From Areca catechu (Eukaryota > Streptophyta > Magnoliopsida > Arecales > Arecaceae), in assembly GCA_021397845.1 (NCBI GenBank), contig CM038049.1:111444877-111508876 (forward strand): a stretch of DNA of 64,000 nucleotides, read 5' to 3'. The position numbers and the translations under genes are program-made. Below the pieces are notes generated by a model that saw only the letters and a program-made list of their open reading frames with translations, did no database searches and was not told the DNA's origin. This document shows positions 18,740-28,484 of the stretch, piece by piece; within the stretch, counting starts at the first letter, position 1; each line of letters begins with the position of its first letter.

Positions 18740-19143
18740 AGCCCAAAACCACCATCCAATCATTCGAACCTAGACCTAATTTAAAATCAGTTAGACCTAA
18801 TTTGCCCTAGTGGGCTAGGGACACCAATTGGTCGGGTCTAGGCTAGTGTTGAGTCAGTTTGCCGAGTTATTCTGTGTGTGCTTAGCACTCAGTGTCTAGA
18901 ACGGTGGTTCAGGGATCCATTCCCGAAGGGCTTGTGTGCTGGTCCGCCTACCTGGCCAATCACTGATTGGTGTCTAGGATTGGCAATCAGGGACCTAACA
19001 CTCCCCTTACACCTGCCTGGCTGAGTCCTGAGTTACTACAGGCTAGCTTGCCACTCTGATTGGGCATCTAGTTTGGACTCTAGGTCTAGTGATCCAGTAG
19101 TCGATTTAGTCTAGTCTCATTTTGTGTGCTTGCTTGAATCATC

Positions 19144-22100
19144 ATGTCTACCAGAAATGGAGTGCCATATCAACCTGGTCAAACCCAACCTGATTTAGAG
19201 GCCATGATCAGAACTCTTACTGAAAGTATGGCTAAAATGAATCAGGATATGACAAACACTGTGGCCCAGTTTAGCGCACAAATTCATGAGGATCTTACCC
19301 AACTTAGGGACCGAGTCCAAGTACTTGAAGAACCTAGACATCGAAATTGGACTCCTGACCCCGATTTTAATGTGCCTCAACCTCACCCACATCAGGAGCC
19401 TAGAAGGCCTTTATATAGAGATCCTGAACCTAATCATAGGAGGCCTGACCCAGAGCCTGAAGATAGAGATGATAGGTTCATCAGGAATATCAAATTAGAT
19501 GCACCCACTTTTGATGGTAGTCTGAACCCTAAGGTGTATTCTGATTGGGAGGGTGAGATGGACCAATACTTTGAGTGGTATGCTATGTCTGAGGAGAGGA
19601 AATACAAGTTTGCCAAGATGAAATTAGTGCGTCAAGCTAGGTTATACTGGGGGAACATTGAGCTAACCACTAGGAGACGGAATGTTGAGCCCATAACCAC
19701 TTGGCAGGGTATGAAAGAAAAACCGAGAGATAAATACCTACCCATTTCATACCAGCAAAACCTGTTAGACCAATGGCAAAACCTGAAACAAGGAAACCGA
19801 TCTGTCTCAGACTACATAGCTACTTTTGATGAATACCTAATGAGATGTGATGTGAGTGAAGCCCACGAAGTCACTTTGTCTAGATTTAGGGCTGGACTGA
19901 GGGAAGATATCAAGAGAGAACTATTTCTGAGAGAGGTTACTGATCTAGACCAAGCCTACCAGATTGCACTGAACATTGAGAAATTTCAGAGAGGACCTAT
20001 ACCTTCTAGGGTTAGTGCCCCAATCCCAAGGAATGGACCTAGCCAAGTTATCCCTAGTAAACCTTTTCAGGGTACTTCTACCCCTAGGCCCATGGACAAA
20101 GGTAAGGCACCTGACACCCAGAGAACCCCTAGTTCAAATATCACCTGTTTTAAGTGTCAGAAACCAGGTCATATTTCCAGTCAGTGTACTGCCATAGCCT
20201 GTTTCAAGTGTCATAAGGTAGGTCATGTTGCTAGCCAGTGCCCACGGAGATCCCTTTACATAGAAGAGGGAGAGAATGATAATTCCGAGCCCAGTGAGGA
20301 ATTTGAAGAAGAAGTTTATGAGGCCGGAATGAATTTGGTTGAGGAGTATGAAGGAGAGGAGGAACCCAATGAATCTGACCAATTAGGAGTTGTAAGATGC
20401 ATCCTATCCCAGAATCTAGTTCAAGAGGATTGGCGTAGGACTAACATCCTACAGACTTTTCTTAAATTAGGGGATAAAGTATGTAAGATCATCATAGATA
20501 GTGGGAGCTATGTAAATGCCATCTCTACTAGCACTGTCAAGATGTTAGGCTTAATCCCAGTTCCCCATCCCAACCTCTATAAGGTTTCTTGGGTAGATTC
20601 TACCTCCATACCCATCCAGTCTAGATGTCAAGTCCAAATCCAAATGCAATCTTATCACGAAAAGATTTGGTGCGATGTCTTACCCATGGGGGTGAGCAGT
20701 ATAATTCTCGGAAGACCTTGGTTGTATGATCATGATGCCACCCTCTTAGGAAAATCCAATACCTGTGTCTTTAGTTTCAATGGGAAGAAGATTACGATCC
20801 ATTCAGTTCCCCCTAAGGACAAGGTAACTAAAGGAGCCGGTAAGGTTAAGGAGATGAAAACTGGAGTGAACCTAATCAGTGCTAAGGATCTAGAACAAGA
20901 AATTCATAGTGGTTCACCCATCTGGATGTTGACTGCTAAGGAACTTAGAACTTCGGAACCCTCAGAGCCTCCTCAAGAAGTTAAACCTGTGTTAAAAGAA
21001 TTTGAGGATGTCTTTCCCGAGGATTTGCCAGACCACCTTCCACCTCTTAGGGATATCCAGCATGCCATAGATCTAATCCCAGGAGCGACTTTGCCCAACT
21101 TGCCCCATTACAGGATGAATCCATCTGAGCATGAAGAACTGCAAAAGCAGGTTGGAGAATTATTGAGGAAGGGGTTTATTAGAGAAAGTCTTAGCCCTTG
21201 TGCAGTCCCAGCCTTACTGACCCCAAAGAAAGATGGCACGTGGAGGATGTGTGTTGACAGTCGTGCCATCAATAAAATTACAATCAAATATAGGTTTCCC
21301 ATCCCTAGACTAGATGACATGCTTGATATGATGGCTGGTGCAATGGTTTTTTCTAAGATTGATCTCAAAAGCGGCTATCATCAGGTTAGGATTAGACCCG
21401 GGGATGAATGGAAAACTGCTTTCAAAACTAAGGATGGTCTTTATGAATGGGTTGTTATGCCTTTTGGGTTGTCCAATGCCCCTAGTACTTTCATGAGAAT
21501 TATGACCCAGGTACTTAGAGCTTTCATAGGAAAATTTGTGGTGGTCTATTTTGATGACATCCTGATCTATAGTAAGACCCCAGCAGATCACCTAGGCCAC
21601 CTTAGAGCAGTCTGCCAAGTTTTGAGGAATGATAGACTCTACGGTAATCTTAAGAAGTGTGAATTCATGACTAGTAGAGTTATCTTTCTTGGTTTTGTAG
21701 TAACCCCTGACGGCGTGGCGGCCGATCCTGAGAAGATTAGGTCCATAGTAGACTGGCCAGAGCCAACCAATGTGCATGAAGTTAGAAGTTTCCACGGCTT
21801 GGCTACCTTCTATAGGCGATTCATCAAGGGGTTTAGTACTTTAGCTGCTCCTATCACTGATTGTATTAGGAAGGGAGAATTTCATTGGACTAAGTCAGCC
21901 CATAAAGCCTTCCTAGATCTTAAGGATAAAATGACCCAGGCACCCATTCTGAGATTACCCGATTTTTCTAAAGTATTTGAGGTTGCCTGTGATGCTTCAG
22001 GTGTAGGAATAGGTGGAGTCCTAAGCCAAGAGAATCATCCCATAGCATTCTTTAGTGAAAATCTTAATGATGCTAAGCTTAGGTATTCTACCTATGATAA

Positions 22101-23796
22101 GGAATTTTATGCGGTGGTGCAAGCTTTGCGTTACTGGAGACATTATTTGCTACCGCAGGAATTTGTACTATTTTCGGACCATGAGGCTCTTAGATTTCTG
22201 AACTCCCAAAAGAAGCTTAACCCTAGGCATGCTAAGTGGGTAGAATATATCCAGTCCTATACTTTTGTCCTGAAACATAAGGCTGGAGTTGAGAATAAGG
22301 TAGCTGATGCCCTTAGTCGCCGATCTCTGTTATTAACTTTTGTTAGAACTGAGGTCATAGGGTTTGAGCAAATCAAAGAGGAATATGAGTCTTGTCCGGA
22401 TTTCACAACTGTGTATCAGGATCTAGTTCAAGGACCATCTAGTAATCACCAGGATTATACCTTTGTAGATGGTTTTTTGTTCTTCAAAAATAGGCTTTGC
22501 ATCCCTAGAACTTCTCTTAGGGAATTTTTGATTTGGAAAATCCATGCTGGAGGTTTAGCCGGCCATTTTGGAAAAGACAAGACCATTCTAGCTATTGAAG
22601 ACCACTTTTTCTGGCCTAGCTTGAAAAGGGATGTAGCTAATATTGTAGCTAGATGTCGAACCTGCGCTGTTGCCAAACAGCGAAAACAAAACACTGGCCT
22701 TTATACCCCACTCCCTGTCCCAGATCGTCCTTGGCAAGATGTGAGTATGGATTTTGTGTTAGGTTTACCTAAGACCCAGAGGAGACATGATTCTATCTGT
22801 GTCGTAGTCGACCGATTCTCTAAAATGGCCCACTTCTTGCCTTGTTCCCAAACCTTTGATGCGTCTAAGGTAGCCACACTTTTCTTCAATGAGATAGTTA
22901 GACTCCATGGCCTACCTAAGACAATCGTTTCAGATAGGGATGTCCGGTTCACCAGTTACTTTTGGAAGATCCTTTGGCATAAGTTAGGGACAAAACTTAA
23001 GTTTTCAACTGCCTATCATCCCCAAACTGATGGCCAAACTGAAGTAGTAAACCGTAGCCTAGGAAATCTGCTGAGATGTCTTGTTGGTGAAAACACCAGA
23101 AATTGGGATTTATACCTACCAAGGGCAGAATTTGCGTACAATGACTCGGTCAATAGGTCTACGGGTAAGAGTCCATTTGAAATTGTACATGGGTACAAAC
23201 CTCACACACCTCTTGACCTAGTCCCTTTACCTGTCCACACTCGAGTCTCCGAGTCTGCTGAGAATTTTGCACAGCATGTAAAAGACTTACATAAAGAAAT
23301 TCATGCCAAAATAAATTTAAGTAATGAAACTTATAAGAAGTTGGCTGATACTCAAAGGCGAGTCAAATCTTTTGTTGAGGGAGACTATGTGATGATTAGG
23401 TTAAGGCCTGAACGGTTTCCTCCTGGAACCGTTAGAAAGTTACATGCTATGGGAGCTGGACCATTTAGAGTGGTAAAGAGAGTAGGATCCAATGCCTATG
23501 TGCTCGAGTTGCCTCCAGAACTAGGCATTAGCTCTACTTTCAACATTACAGACTTAGTAGAGTACATGGAGCCAGCTGTGATTCCTAGTGAGCCTTTTGA
23601 GCCTAACCCTATCATTGAGAGTGATCCCGACCCTGTGTGTCCACCAACAAACTGGCCTGTGAGGAAAGAGCAGATTGAAAAGATCCTGGATGATCAGGTT
23701 ATCTCTACTCGTAATCGAGGATACCAAAGGTACCTGGTCCGCTGGCAAGGAAGGCCAGATTCTGATGACTCTTGGATCTCCCGAGAAGAATTATAA
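19144..23796 (+). CDS. gag-pol: G1 gag-pol polyprotein (chromovirus)
   Basis: A single 1550-codon frame. Gag: residues ~1-330, with a coiled start (MIRTLTESMAKMNQDMTN) and a capsid-like core; two zinc knuckles follow at ~334 (CFKCQKPGHISSQC) and ~353 (CFKCHKVGHVASQC). Protease at ~450 (IIDSGSYVNAIS). RT ~650-850 with YFDDILIY near 802. RNase H ~940-1060 (ACDASGVGIGG, DKEFYAVVQALRYW, FSDHEAL). Integrase: HAGGLAGH...CRTCAVAK zinc site near 1133, catalytic DVSMDFVLG (~1202), SDRDVRF (~1264), HPQTDGQTEVVNR (~1300). GPF module (GAGPFRVVKRVG) and chromodomain (EKILDDQVISTRNRGYQRYL) from ~1508. The frame ends in TAA where N1 has a Gln codon, so the last chromodomain helix is lost; relatives read on into the 3' LTR. 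The start at 19144 matches the M-TR-G starts of N1-N3 gag. Confidence 0.95.
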   Translation: MSTRNGVPYQPGQTQPDLEAMIRTLTESMAKMNQDMTNTVAQFSAQIHEDLTQLRDRVQVLEEPRHRNWTPDPDFNVPQPHPHQEPRRPLYRDPEPNHRRPDPEPEDRDDRFIRNIKLDAPTFDGSLNPKVYSDWEGEMDQYFEWYAMSEERKYKFAKMKLVRQARLYWGNIELTTRRRNVEPITTWQGMKEKPRDKYLPISYQQNLLDQWQNLKQGNRSVSDYIATFDEYLMRCDVSEAHEVTLSRFRAGLREDIKRELFLREVTDLDQAYQIALNIEKFQRGPIPSRVSAPIPRNGPSQVIPSKPFQGTSTPRPMDKGKAPDTQRTPSSNITCFKCQKPGHISSQCTAIACFKCHKVGHVASQCPRRSLYIEEGENDNSEPSEEFEEEVYEAGMNLVEEYEGEEEPNESDQLGVVRCILSQNLVQEDWRRTNILQTFLKLGDKVCKIIIDSGSYVNAISTSTVKMLGLIPVPHPNLYKVSWVDSTSIPIQSRCQVQIQMQSYHEKIWCDVLPMGVSSIILGRPWLYDHDATLLGKSNTCVFSFNGKKITIHSVPPKDKVTKGAGKVKEMKTGVNLISAKDLEQEIHSGSPIWMLTAKELRTSEPSEPPQEVKPVLKEFEDVFPEDLPDHLPPLRDIQHAIDLIPGATLPNLPHYRMNPSEHEELQKQVGELLRKGFIRESLSPCAVPALLTPKKDGTWRMCVDSRAINKITIKYRFPIPRLDDMLDMMAGAMVFSKIDLKSGYHQVRIRPGDEWKTAFKTKDGLYEWVVMPFGLSNAPSTFMRIMTQVLRAFIGKFVVVYFDDILIYSKTPADHLGHLRAVCQVLRNDRLYGNLKKCEFMTSRVIFLGFVVTPDGVAADPEKIRSIVDWPEPTNVHEVRSFHGLATFYRRFIKGFSTLAAPITDCIRKGEFHWTKSAHKAFLDLKDKMTQAPILRLPDFSKVFEVACDASGVGIGGVLSQENHPIAFFSENLNDAKLRYSTYDKEFYAVVQALRYWRHYLLPQEFVLFSDHEALRFLNSQKKLNPRHAKWVEYIQSYTFVLKHKAGVENKVADALSRRSLLLTFVRTEVIGFEQIKEEYESCPDFTTVYQDLVQGPSSNHQDYTFVDGFLFFKNRLCIPRTSLREFLIWKIHAGGLAGHFGKDKTILAIEDHFFWPSLKRDVANIVARCRTCAVAKQRKQNTGLYTPLPVPDRPWQDVSMDFVLGLPKTQRRHDSICVVVDRFSKMAHFLPCSQTFDASKVATLFFNEIVRLHGLPKTIVSDRDVRFTSYFWKILWHKLGTKLKFSTAYHPQTDGQTEVVNRSLGNLLRCLVGENTRNWDLYLPRAEFAYNDSVNRSTGKSPFEIVHGYKPHTPLDLVPLPVHTRVSESAENFAQHVKDLHKEIHAKINLSNETYKKLADTQRRVKSFVEGDYVMIRLRPERFPPGTVRKLHAMGAGPFRVVKRVGSNAYVLELPPELGISSTFNITDLVEYMEPAVIPSEPFEPNPIIESDPDPVCPPTNWPVRKEQIEKILDDQVISTRNRGYQRYLVRWQGRPDSDDSWISREEL

Positions 23797-23845
23797 GAAT
23801 TGGACCCAGACCTCTTGGAGAGATACCAGAGCCAACTTGAGCCTT

Positions 23846-23862
23846 ACTCGACAGGGTCGAGT
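23846..23862 (+). other. Perfect hairpin before the G1 polypurine tract
   Basis: ACTCGAC AGG GTCGAGT, a 7-bp stem with a 3-nt loop, followed by the purine-ending segment CCCTGGGAGAAT and the 3' LTR at 23883. It is present at the same place in N1 (8808-8824), N3 (53550-53566) and, with one decayed pair, N2 (15173-15189). Confidence 0.65.
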
Positions 23863-23882
23863 TCCTCCCACCCTGGGAGAAT

Positions 23883-26800
23883 TGGTGCGGGCACCAGACT
23901 CAGAAGAAGACTTCAGAGCTCCATCTAGATCTCTGATTAACCTTGCCCGAAGAATTAGGGTTTTTGGTTTGTAATAAGAGTTGACTAGATCAACTCAATT
24001 TAGCTTGAGTCTACATTACCTGCATTTTATTTTGTTGAGTCATGTTGACTCAGTAGTGGACTAGGGTTTCAACCAGGGATGTTACATTTTCTCCCAAGAC
24101 CAGGCAAGTGGACACCACACTCCCAGCCACACTCCCAGTCCAGGGGGCGCCATATCCACATCCAGCAGCCTTTGGTCCCCACTCCACAGATGGTTACTTC
24201 CTTCTTTCATGCACCAGATAAAGAGAAGAGCACAAATCAAGGGGGCGGCCAAGACTTTCCCAAGTGATTCCAAGCAAAGAAGGGAAGAAGTTTTTCTTGG
24301 AAGAGAATATCAAGGGGCGCCCATTACCTGCCAAAAACACCTAAAACAAAGATGGGAAGAGCCTTGACTTAAGGAGGAAGAAAAGGAGGAGTCCAAAAGA
24401 GTTCATCCAGGAAAGGAAGAAAATTTTCTTGAAAAATTCCAAGCAAGGTGGCGCCATCTACCTGCCATTTATAACCCAAATCCTAATTTTTGGTATTTTG
24501 GCCAACCATATGTAAGGGATTTGCCCTAATTTGGAGATCCCCTCCTTTAGTCCCACATGGGAAAATATGAAACCCTTCTCCCTTGTAAAGCATTATAAAT
24601 TACATCCCTCTTGTAAGTTGCAATCAATCTATGAATGAAGAAAAAAATATTTTTGCTATTCTCTTGTGTTGAGTAACCTAGGTTTCTCTTCTTCCGCACT
24701 ATTCTAAGTGTTGAGCTCCGTGAGGGGGTAATCCGGGTTCCATTGGAGCCTTGAGGAGGTGAGAGATCTCCATCTTTATCCAAAACCCTAGGTTAGCCAC
24801 TTAAAAATCCAAAACCCTAGCCGCCCATCATTATTTTCAATCCATCAAACCCTAGCTCCTTCCATCTCCCACGGCCTCTCTCTCTCTACAAGTCCAGGCC
24901 GTCCACCTTCATCCAGATCCAGTCCGGCTACTTCAGATCCAGAGCAAGTTCCAAGGAAAATCACATCAGCTTCCAGGAGAATCCAGTTTTCAGCAATTTC
25001 AATCTTCAAGTTCATCAACCTGGTAAATTTTTTCCTTGACTCTCTGATTCCATCAATTGTTTTTCTTCTCTTCCAGATCTTGAGTTCAGGAGAAGCCAAC
25101 CCGCCAAGGACCAGTATTGGAGGATCCATTGCGAAGATATCTGAATCCGAGGATCCAACAATCTGCTCGGGAGAGTTCTTCCACCAAAATCTGTGAAGAT
25201 CATTGTCTGGTTAGTGATGCAGAACAAATAAAGGGACGCGATGCGGAAGTAGATTAAGATTAACTAATTTTTTTGTTGTTTTTATATGTTTGTAGAAGTT
25301 GGCTTCAAATCAAAGAAAAGTTAACCTAACATTGAAAGATACTAATATGATAATTGAAAGCACAATTTTAAGGAAACTAAATTATCAGAGTAGTTCAGAA
25401 GCAACGGATCGCTGGGGGTTGAGAAACTCCCAGACCTAGGGTTTTGCTCCGGACTTTCAACAGAACAGAAATAAAGAGAAGAGATGGTTTACCTAACCAG
25501 ACAATGATCTTCACAGATTTTGGTGGAAGAACTCTCCCGAGCAGATTGTTGGATCCTCGGATTCAGATTTCTTCGCAATGGATCCTCCAGTACTGGTCTT
25601 TTGGCGGGTTGGCTTCTCCTGAACTCAAGATCTGGAAGAGAAGAAAAACAATTGATGGAATCAGAGAGTCAAGGGAGAAATTTACCAGGTTGATGAACTT
25701 GAAGATTGAAATTGCTGAAAACTGGATTCTCCTGGAAGCTGATGTGATTTTCCTTGGAACTTGCTCTGGATCTGAAGTTGCCGGACTGGATCTGGATGAA
25801 GGTGGACGGCCTGGACTTGTAGAGAGAGAGAGGCCATGGGAGATGGATGGATCTAGGGTTTGATGGATTGAAAATAATGAAGGGTGGCTAGGGTTTTGGG
25901 ATTTCAAGTGGCTAACCTAGGGTTTTGGATAAAGATGGAGATCTCTCACCTCCTCAAGGCTCCAATGGAACCCGGATTACCCCCTCACGGAGCTCAACAC
26001 TTAGAATAGTGCGGAAGAAGAGAAACCTAGGTTACTCAACACAAGAGAATAGCAAAAATATTTTTTCTTCATTGATTTTCAAAGTTACAAAGAGAGGTCT
26101 ATTATATAGACCTAAAATTTTCTCCTAGCTTGTACAAATTCCCATGTGGGACTAAACTCTTCCAACCTCTAGATTAGGTAGAAAACCCCCTCTCTTGGTC
26201 GACCAAGACTTCAAAAAAAATTGGGATGGCCATAAAGGAATTTTTTTTTGGAATTTTTATGGCGCCTCCTTTGGAGTTGGATTTGGATTTGGAGTCCTCC
26301 TCTTCTTATGGCATTTCTTCTTTTCTTCCACTCCAAGTTAAGCTCTTTGATTTTGATTTGAACTTCAATTGGATGTCCTTCTTTGATTTCTTCTCCAAGA
26401 GAAGTTTTCTTCCTTCTTTGCTTAGGTAAAATAGGCAGGTATGGGCGCCTCCTTTAAATTAGCTTCCAATTTGATTTTTTTCTTCTTTGGGTGTGGGGAC
26501 CATGACACTGGGATGCCTCTGTGGTGCCACCTGGACCCTGGCGTGTGCTCGGAGTGTGGCTGGGCGTGTGGCTTGGAGTGTAGCCTCCACTTGCTTGGAC
26601 CTTGGTTTGATTGGAAGACAAATGTGGCACCATTTTGGACCAAATTGAAACCACATTGGGACTTGCACTGAGTCAACATGACTCAACAAAATTTAAATGG
26701 TGACTCAAGAAATAAATAAAATAAATAAACTGGTTGACCAGGTCAACCTTTATTACAAACCCTAATTTCTCGGGCAATGTCAATCAGAGATCCAAATGGA

Positions 26801-27119
26801 GCTCTGAAGTCTTCTTCTGAGTCTGGTGCCCGCACCAGTTAGGTAAACCATCTCTTCTCTTTATTTCTGTTCTGTTGAAAGTTCGGAGCGAAACCCTAGG
26901 TCTGGGAGTTTCTCAACCCCCAGCGATCCATTGCTTCTGAACTACTCTGATAATTTAGTTTTCTTAAAATTGTGCTTTCAATTATCATATTAGTATCTTT
27001 CAATGTTAGGTTAACTTTTCTTTGATTTGAAGCCAACTTCTACAAACATATAAAAACAACAAAAAATTAGTTAATCTTAATTTACTTCCGCGTCGCATCC
27101 ATTTATTTGTTCTGCATCA
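23883..27119 (+). repeat. G1 3' LTR, interrupted by a solo LTR
   Basis: LTR sequence occupies 23883-25214 and 26843-27119, split by an inverted family member at 25215-26837. Outer TSD CTTTC follows at 27120. Confidence 0.94.
25215..26837 (-). mobile_element. Inverted solo LTR of the G1 family inside the G1 3' LTR
   Basis: 1623 bp, starting TGATGCAGAAC and ending GGTGCCCGCACCA (minus-strand LTR ends), flanked by a perfect TSD GTTAG (25210-25214, 26838-26842). No internal sequence. Positions 26050-26660 are clearly more diverged from the G1 LTR than the rest, so it belongs to a different subfamily. It arose by insertion followed by LTR-LTR recombination. A frame at 25444-25863 is an LTR shadow. 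Confidence 0.92.
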
Positions 27120-28484
27120 CTTTCCCAGTAATCTCTTCTTCTAACCCATTGTCCTTGATCAGGTTAACTTTGGGCTTCTTTTCTGTAAGGCTACCTGATC
27201 CTTTCTTGACTGGGTCCTTTGGCTGGATTGGGTTGATTGTAATCTTTTTCCCTTGGTAGAGAAAGACACAGGTATTGGATCAACCATAAAGGGTGGCATC
27301 ATGGTCGAAAAGCCAGGATCGTCCTAGTGATACTACCCACACCCATGGATAAGACATCACACCAAATCGATTCTTCATAGGAACTCATTTTGATCTTGAT
27401 CTGGCACCTAGACTTTACAGGGATTAAAGTTGAATCTATCCAGGACACTTTGTAAGGGTTGGGGTGGGGTACTGTGGCTAGTCCTAAAGATTTAACTGTA
27501 CTTAAAGAAAGGGCATTAACACAGCTTCCACTATCAATGATGACCTTACAAACCTTATATCCTAGCTTGATCAGGGTCTGTAGGAGGTTGGTCCTACGCC
27601 AGTCTTCCTGTACTATATTTTGGACTAGGATGCATCGGACTACCCCTACAAGGTCTTCAGATTCATACACTTCTTCCTCTCCCTCGTACCCTTCCAACAA
27701 CTAGTTTTCGGGGTCATAGACGTCCTCTTCAGGTTCTATGATTGGTTCGGGTTCAGTCTCAGTTGGTTCTTCTATGAGTAGGGCAGAGGCCGTGCACTGG
27801 CTAGCAAAATGTCCAGGTCTATGACACCTAAAGCATTTACCTTGGGAATCAGGTCTCCTCTGGACTTCAACAGCCTTACCCTTTTCCTCTCTACTATACT
27901 GGGGTCGGTTCAGGTTGGGACGACTAGGACTGGGTCGGGCTGGGTTTGGTCGACTTGGGTCAGTTCGGTTTGGGTTTGGTCGACTCGGGTAAGCTTGATT
28001 GTAACCTTGGGTGGATCCAAGGATACGGCTTGGGTTTCTAAAGGGCTCAGGTCTTCTATAGGTGGGAGCTCTCTGGAAACGCTCACAGAGCCTAGCAACT
28101 TGGTAAGCCTCTTCCAAGGTTCTAGTTGATCTAAAATACAGCTCTCTCTAGATGTCTGGGTGTAGGCTAGCCCTAAACCTAGACAGGGTTACCTCAGGTG
28201 ATTCAACAACCTTGCATCGCATAACATATTCATCAAACTTGGCGATGTAATCGGCCACACTCTTACTCCCTTGACTTAAGGTCTGCCATTAGTCCAACAG
28301 TTTCTGGGTGTAGGACACAGGTAAGTATTTTCTCCTAAGCTTTTCTCTCATCTCCCCCTAGGCGGTTATGGGTAATTGGCCTTTCTGCTCTATGTAGTTC
28401 TCAACACTGTTCCAGAACAACCTAGCTTGGAGAACCAACCTAAGCTTAGCAAACTTAAACTTTGTTCTCTTAGACATAGAGTAC
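27120..28484 (-). pseudogene. N2 gag (central and knuckle region) and protease
   Basis: On the minus strand: SKRTKFKFAKLRLVLQARLF and GEMREKLRRKYLPVSYTQKL (capsid-like core, matching G1 FAKMKLVRQARLYWGN and PISYQQNLLDQW), SVADYIAKFDEYVMRC, EEAYQVARLCERFQRA, an Arg/Pro/Ser-rich stretch of repeated SRPNPNR, one zinc knuckle (CFRCHRPGHFASQC; G1 has two), an EGYEGEEEVYESEDLVG acidic segment, and protease (CKVIIDSGSCVNALSLSTV). Stops interrupt it at several points. The 5' side is cut by T1 (TSD AGTAC) and the 3' side by G1 (TSD CTTTC). The gag frame rejoins exactly across T1 at 43898. Confidence 0.85.

Larger units (their letters stand above)
18250..19143 (+). other. 5' leader of G1
   Basis: About 0.9 kb of untranslated leader. 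It contains the Y-shaped segment (18344-18400), the 9-bp/9-nt hairpin (18713-18739) followed by TTAGCCCAAAACCACC, the sequence GCCCTAGTGGGCTAGGGACACC (about 18803-18824), and the CCAATC...GATTGGTGTCTA module (about 18953-18980). These features recur, wholly or partly, in N1, N2, N3 and O. Confidence 0.7.
16628..27119 (+). mobile_element. G1: nearly intact autonomous chromovirus (Ty3/gypsy), plus strand
   Basis: LTRs are 16628-18233 (1606 bp) and 23883-27119, the latter 1609 bp once the inserted solo LTR and one TSD copy are removed. The TSD CTTTC is perfect (16623-16627, 27120-27124). The primer site is at 18238-18249 and one 1550-codon gag-pol at 19144-23796. The order protease-RT-RNase H-integrase-chromodomain defines a chromovirus. 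The LTRs differ at few visible positions. Apart from a premature stop near the C-terminus it looks competent, and it is the best local candidate to supply enzymes to N1-N3 type elements. Confidence 0.95.

Noticed and set aside
25444..25863. 139-codon frame repeated at 17586-17870, 24845-25129 and 33743-34145
   Set aside because: Its recurrence follows the LTR copies exactly; it is LTR sequence, not a gene family.
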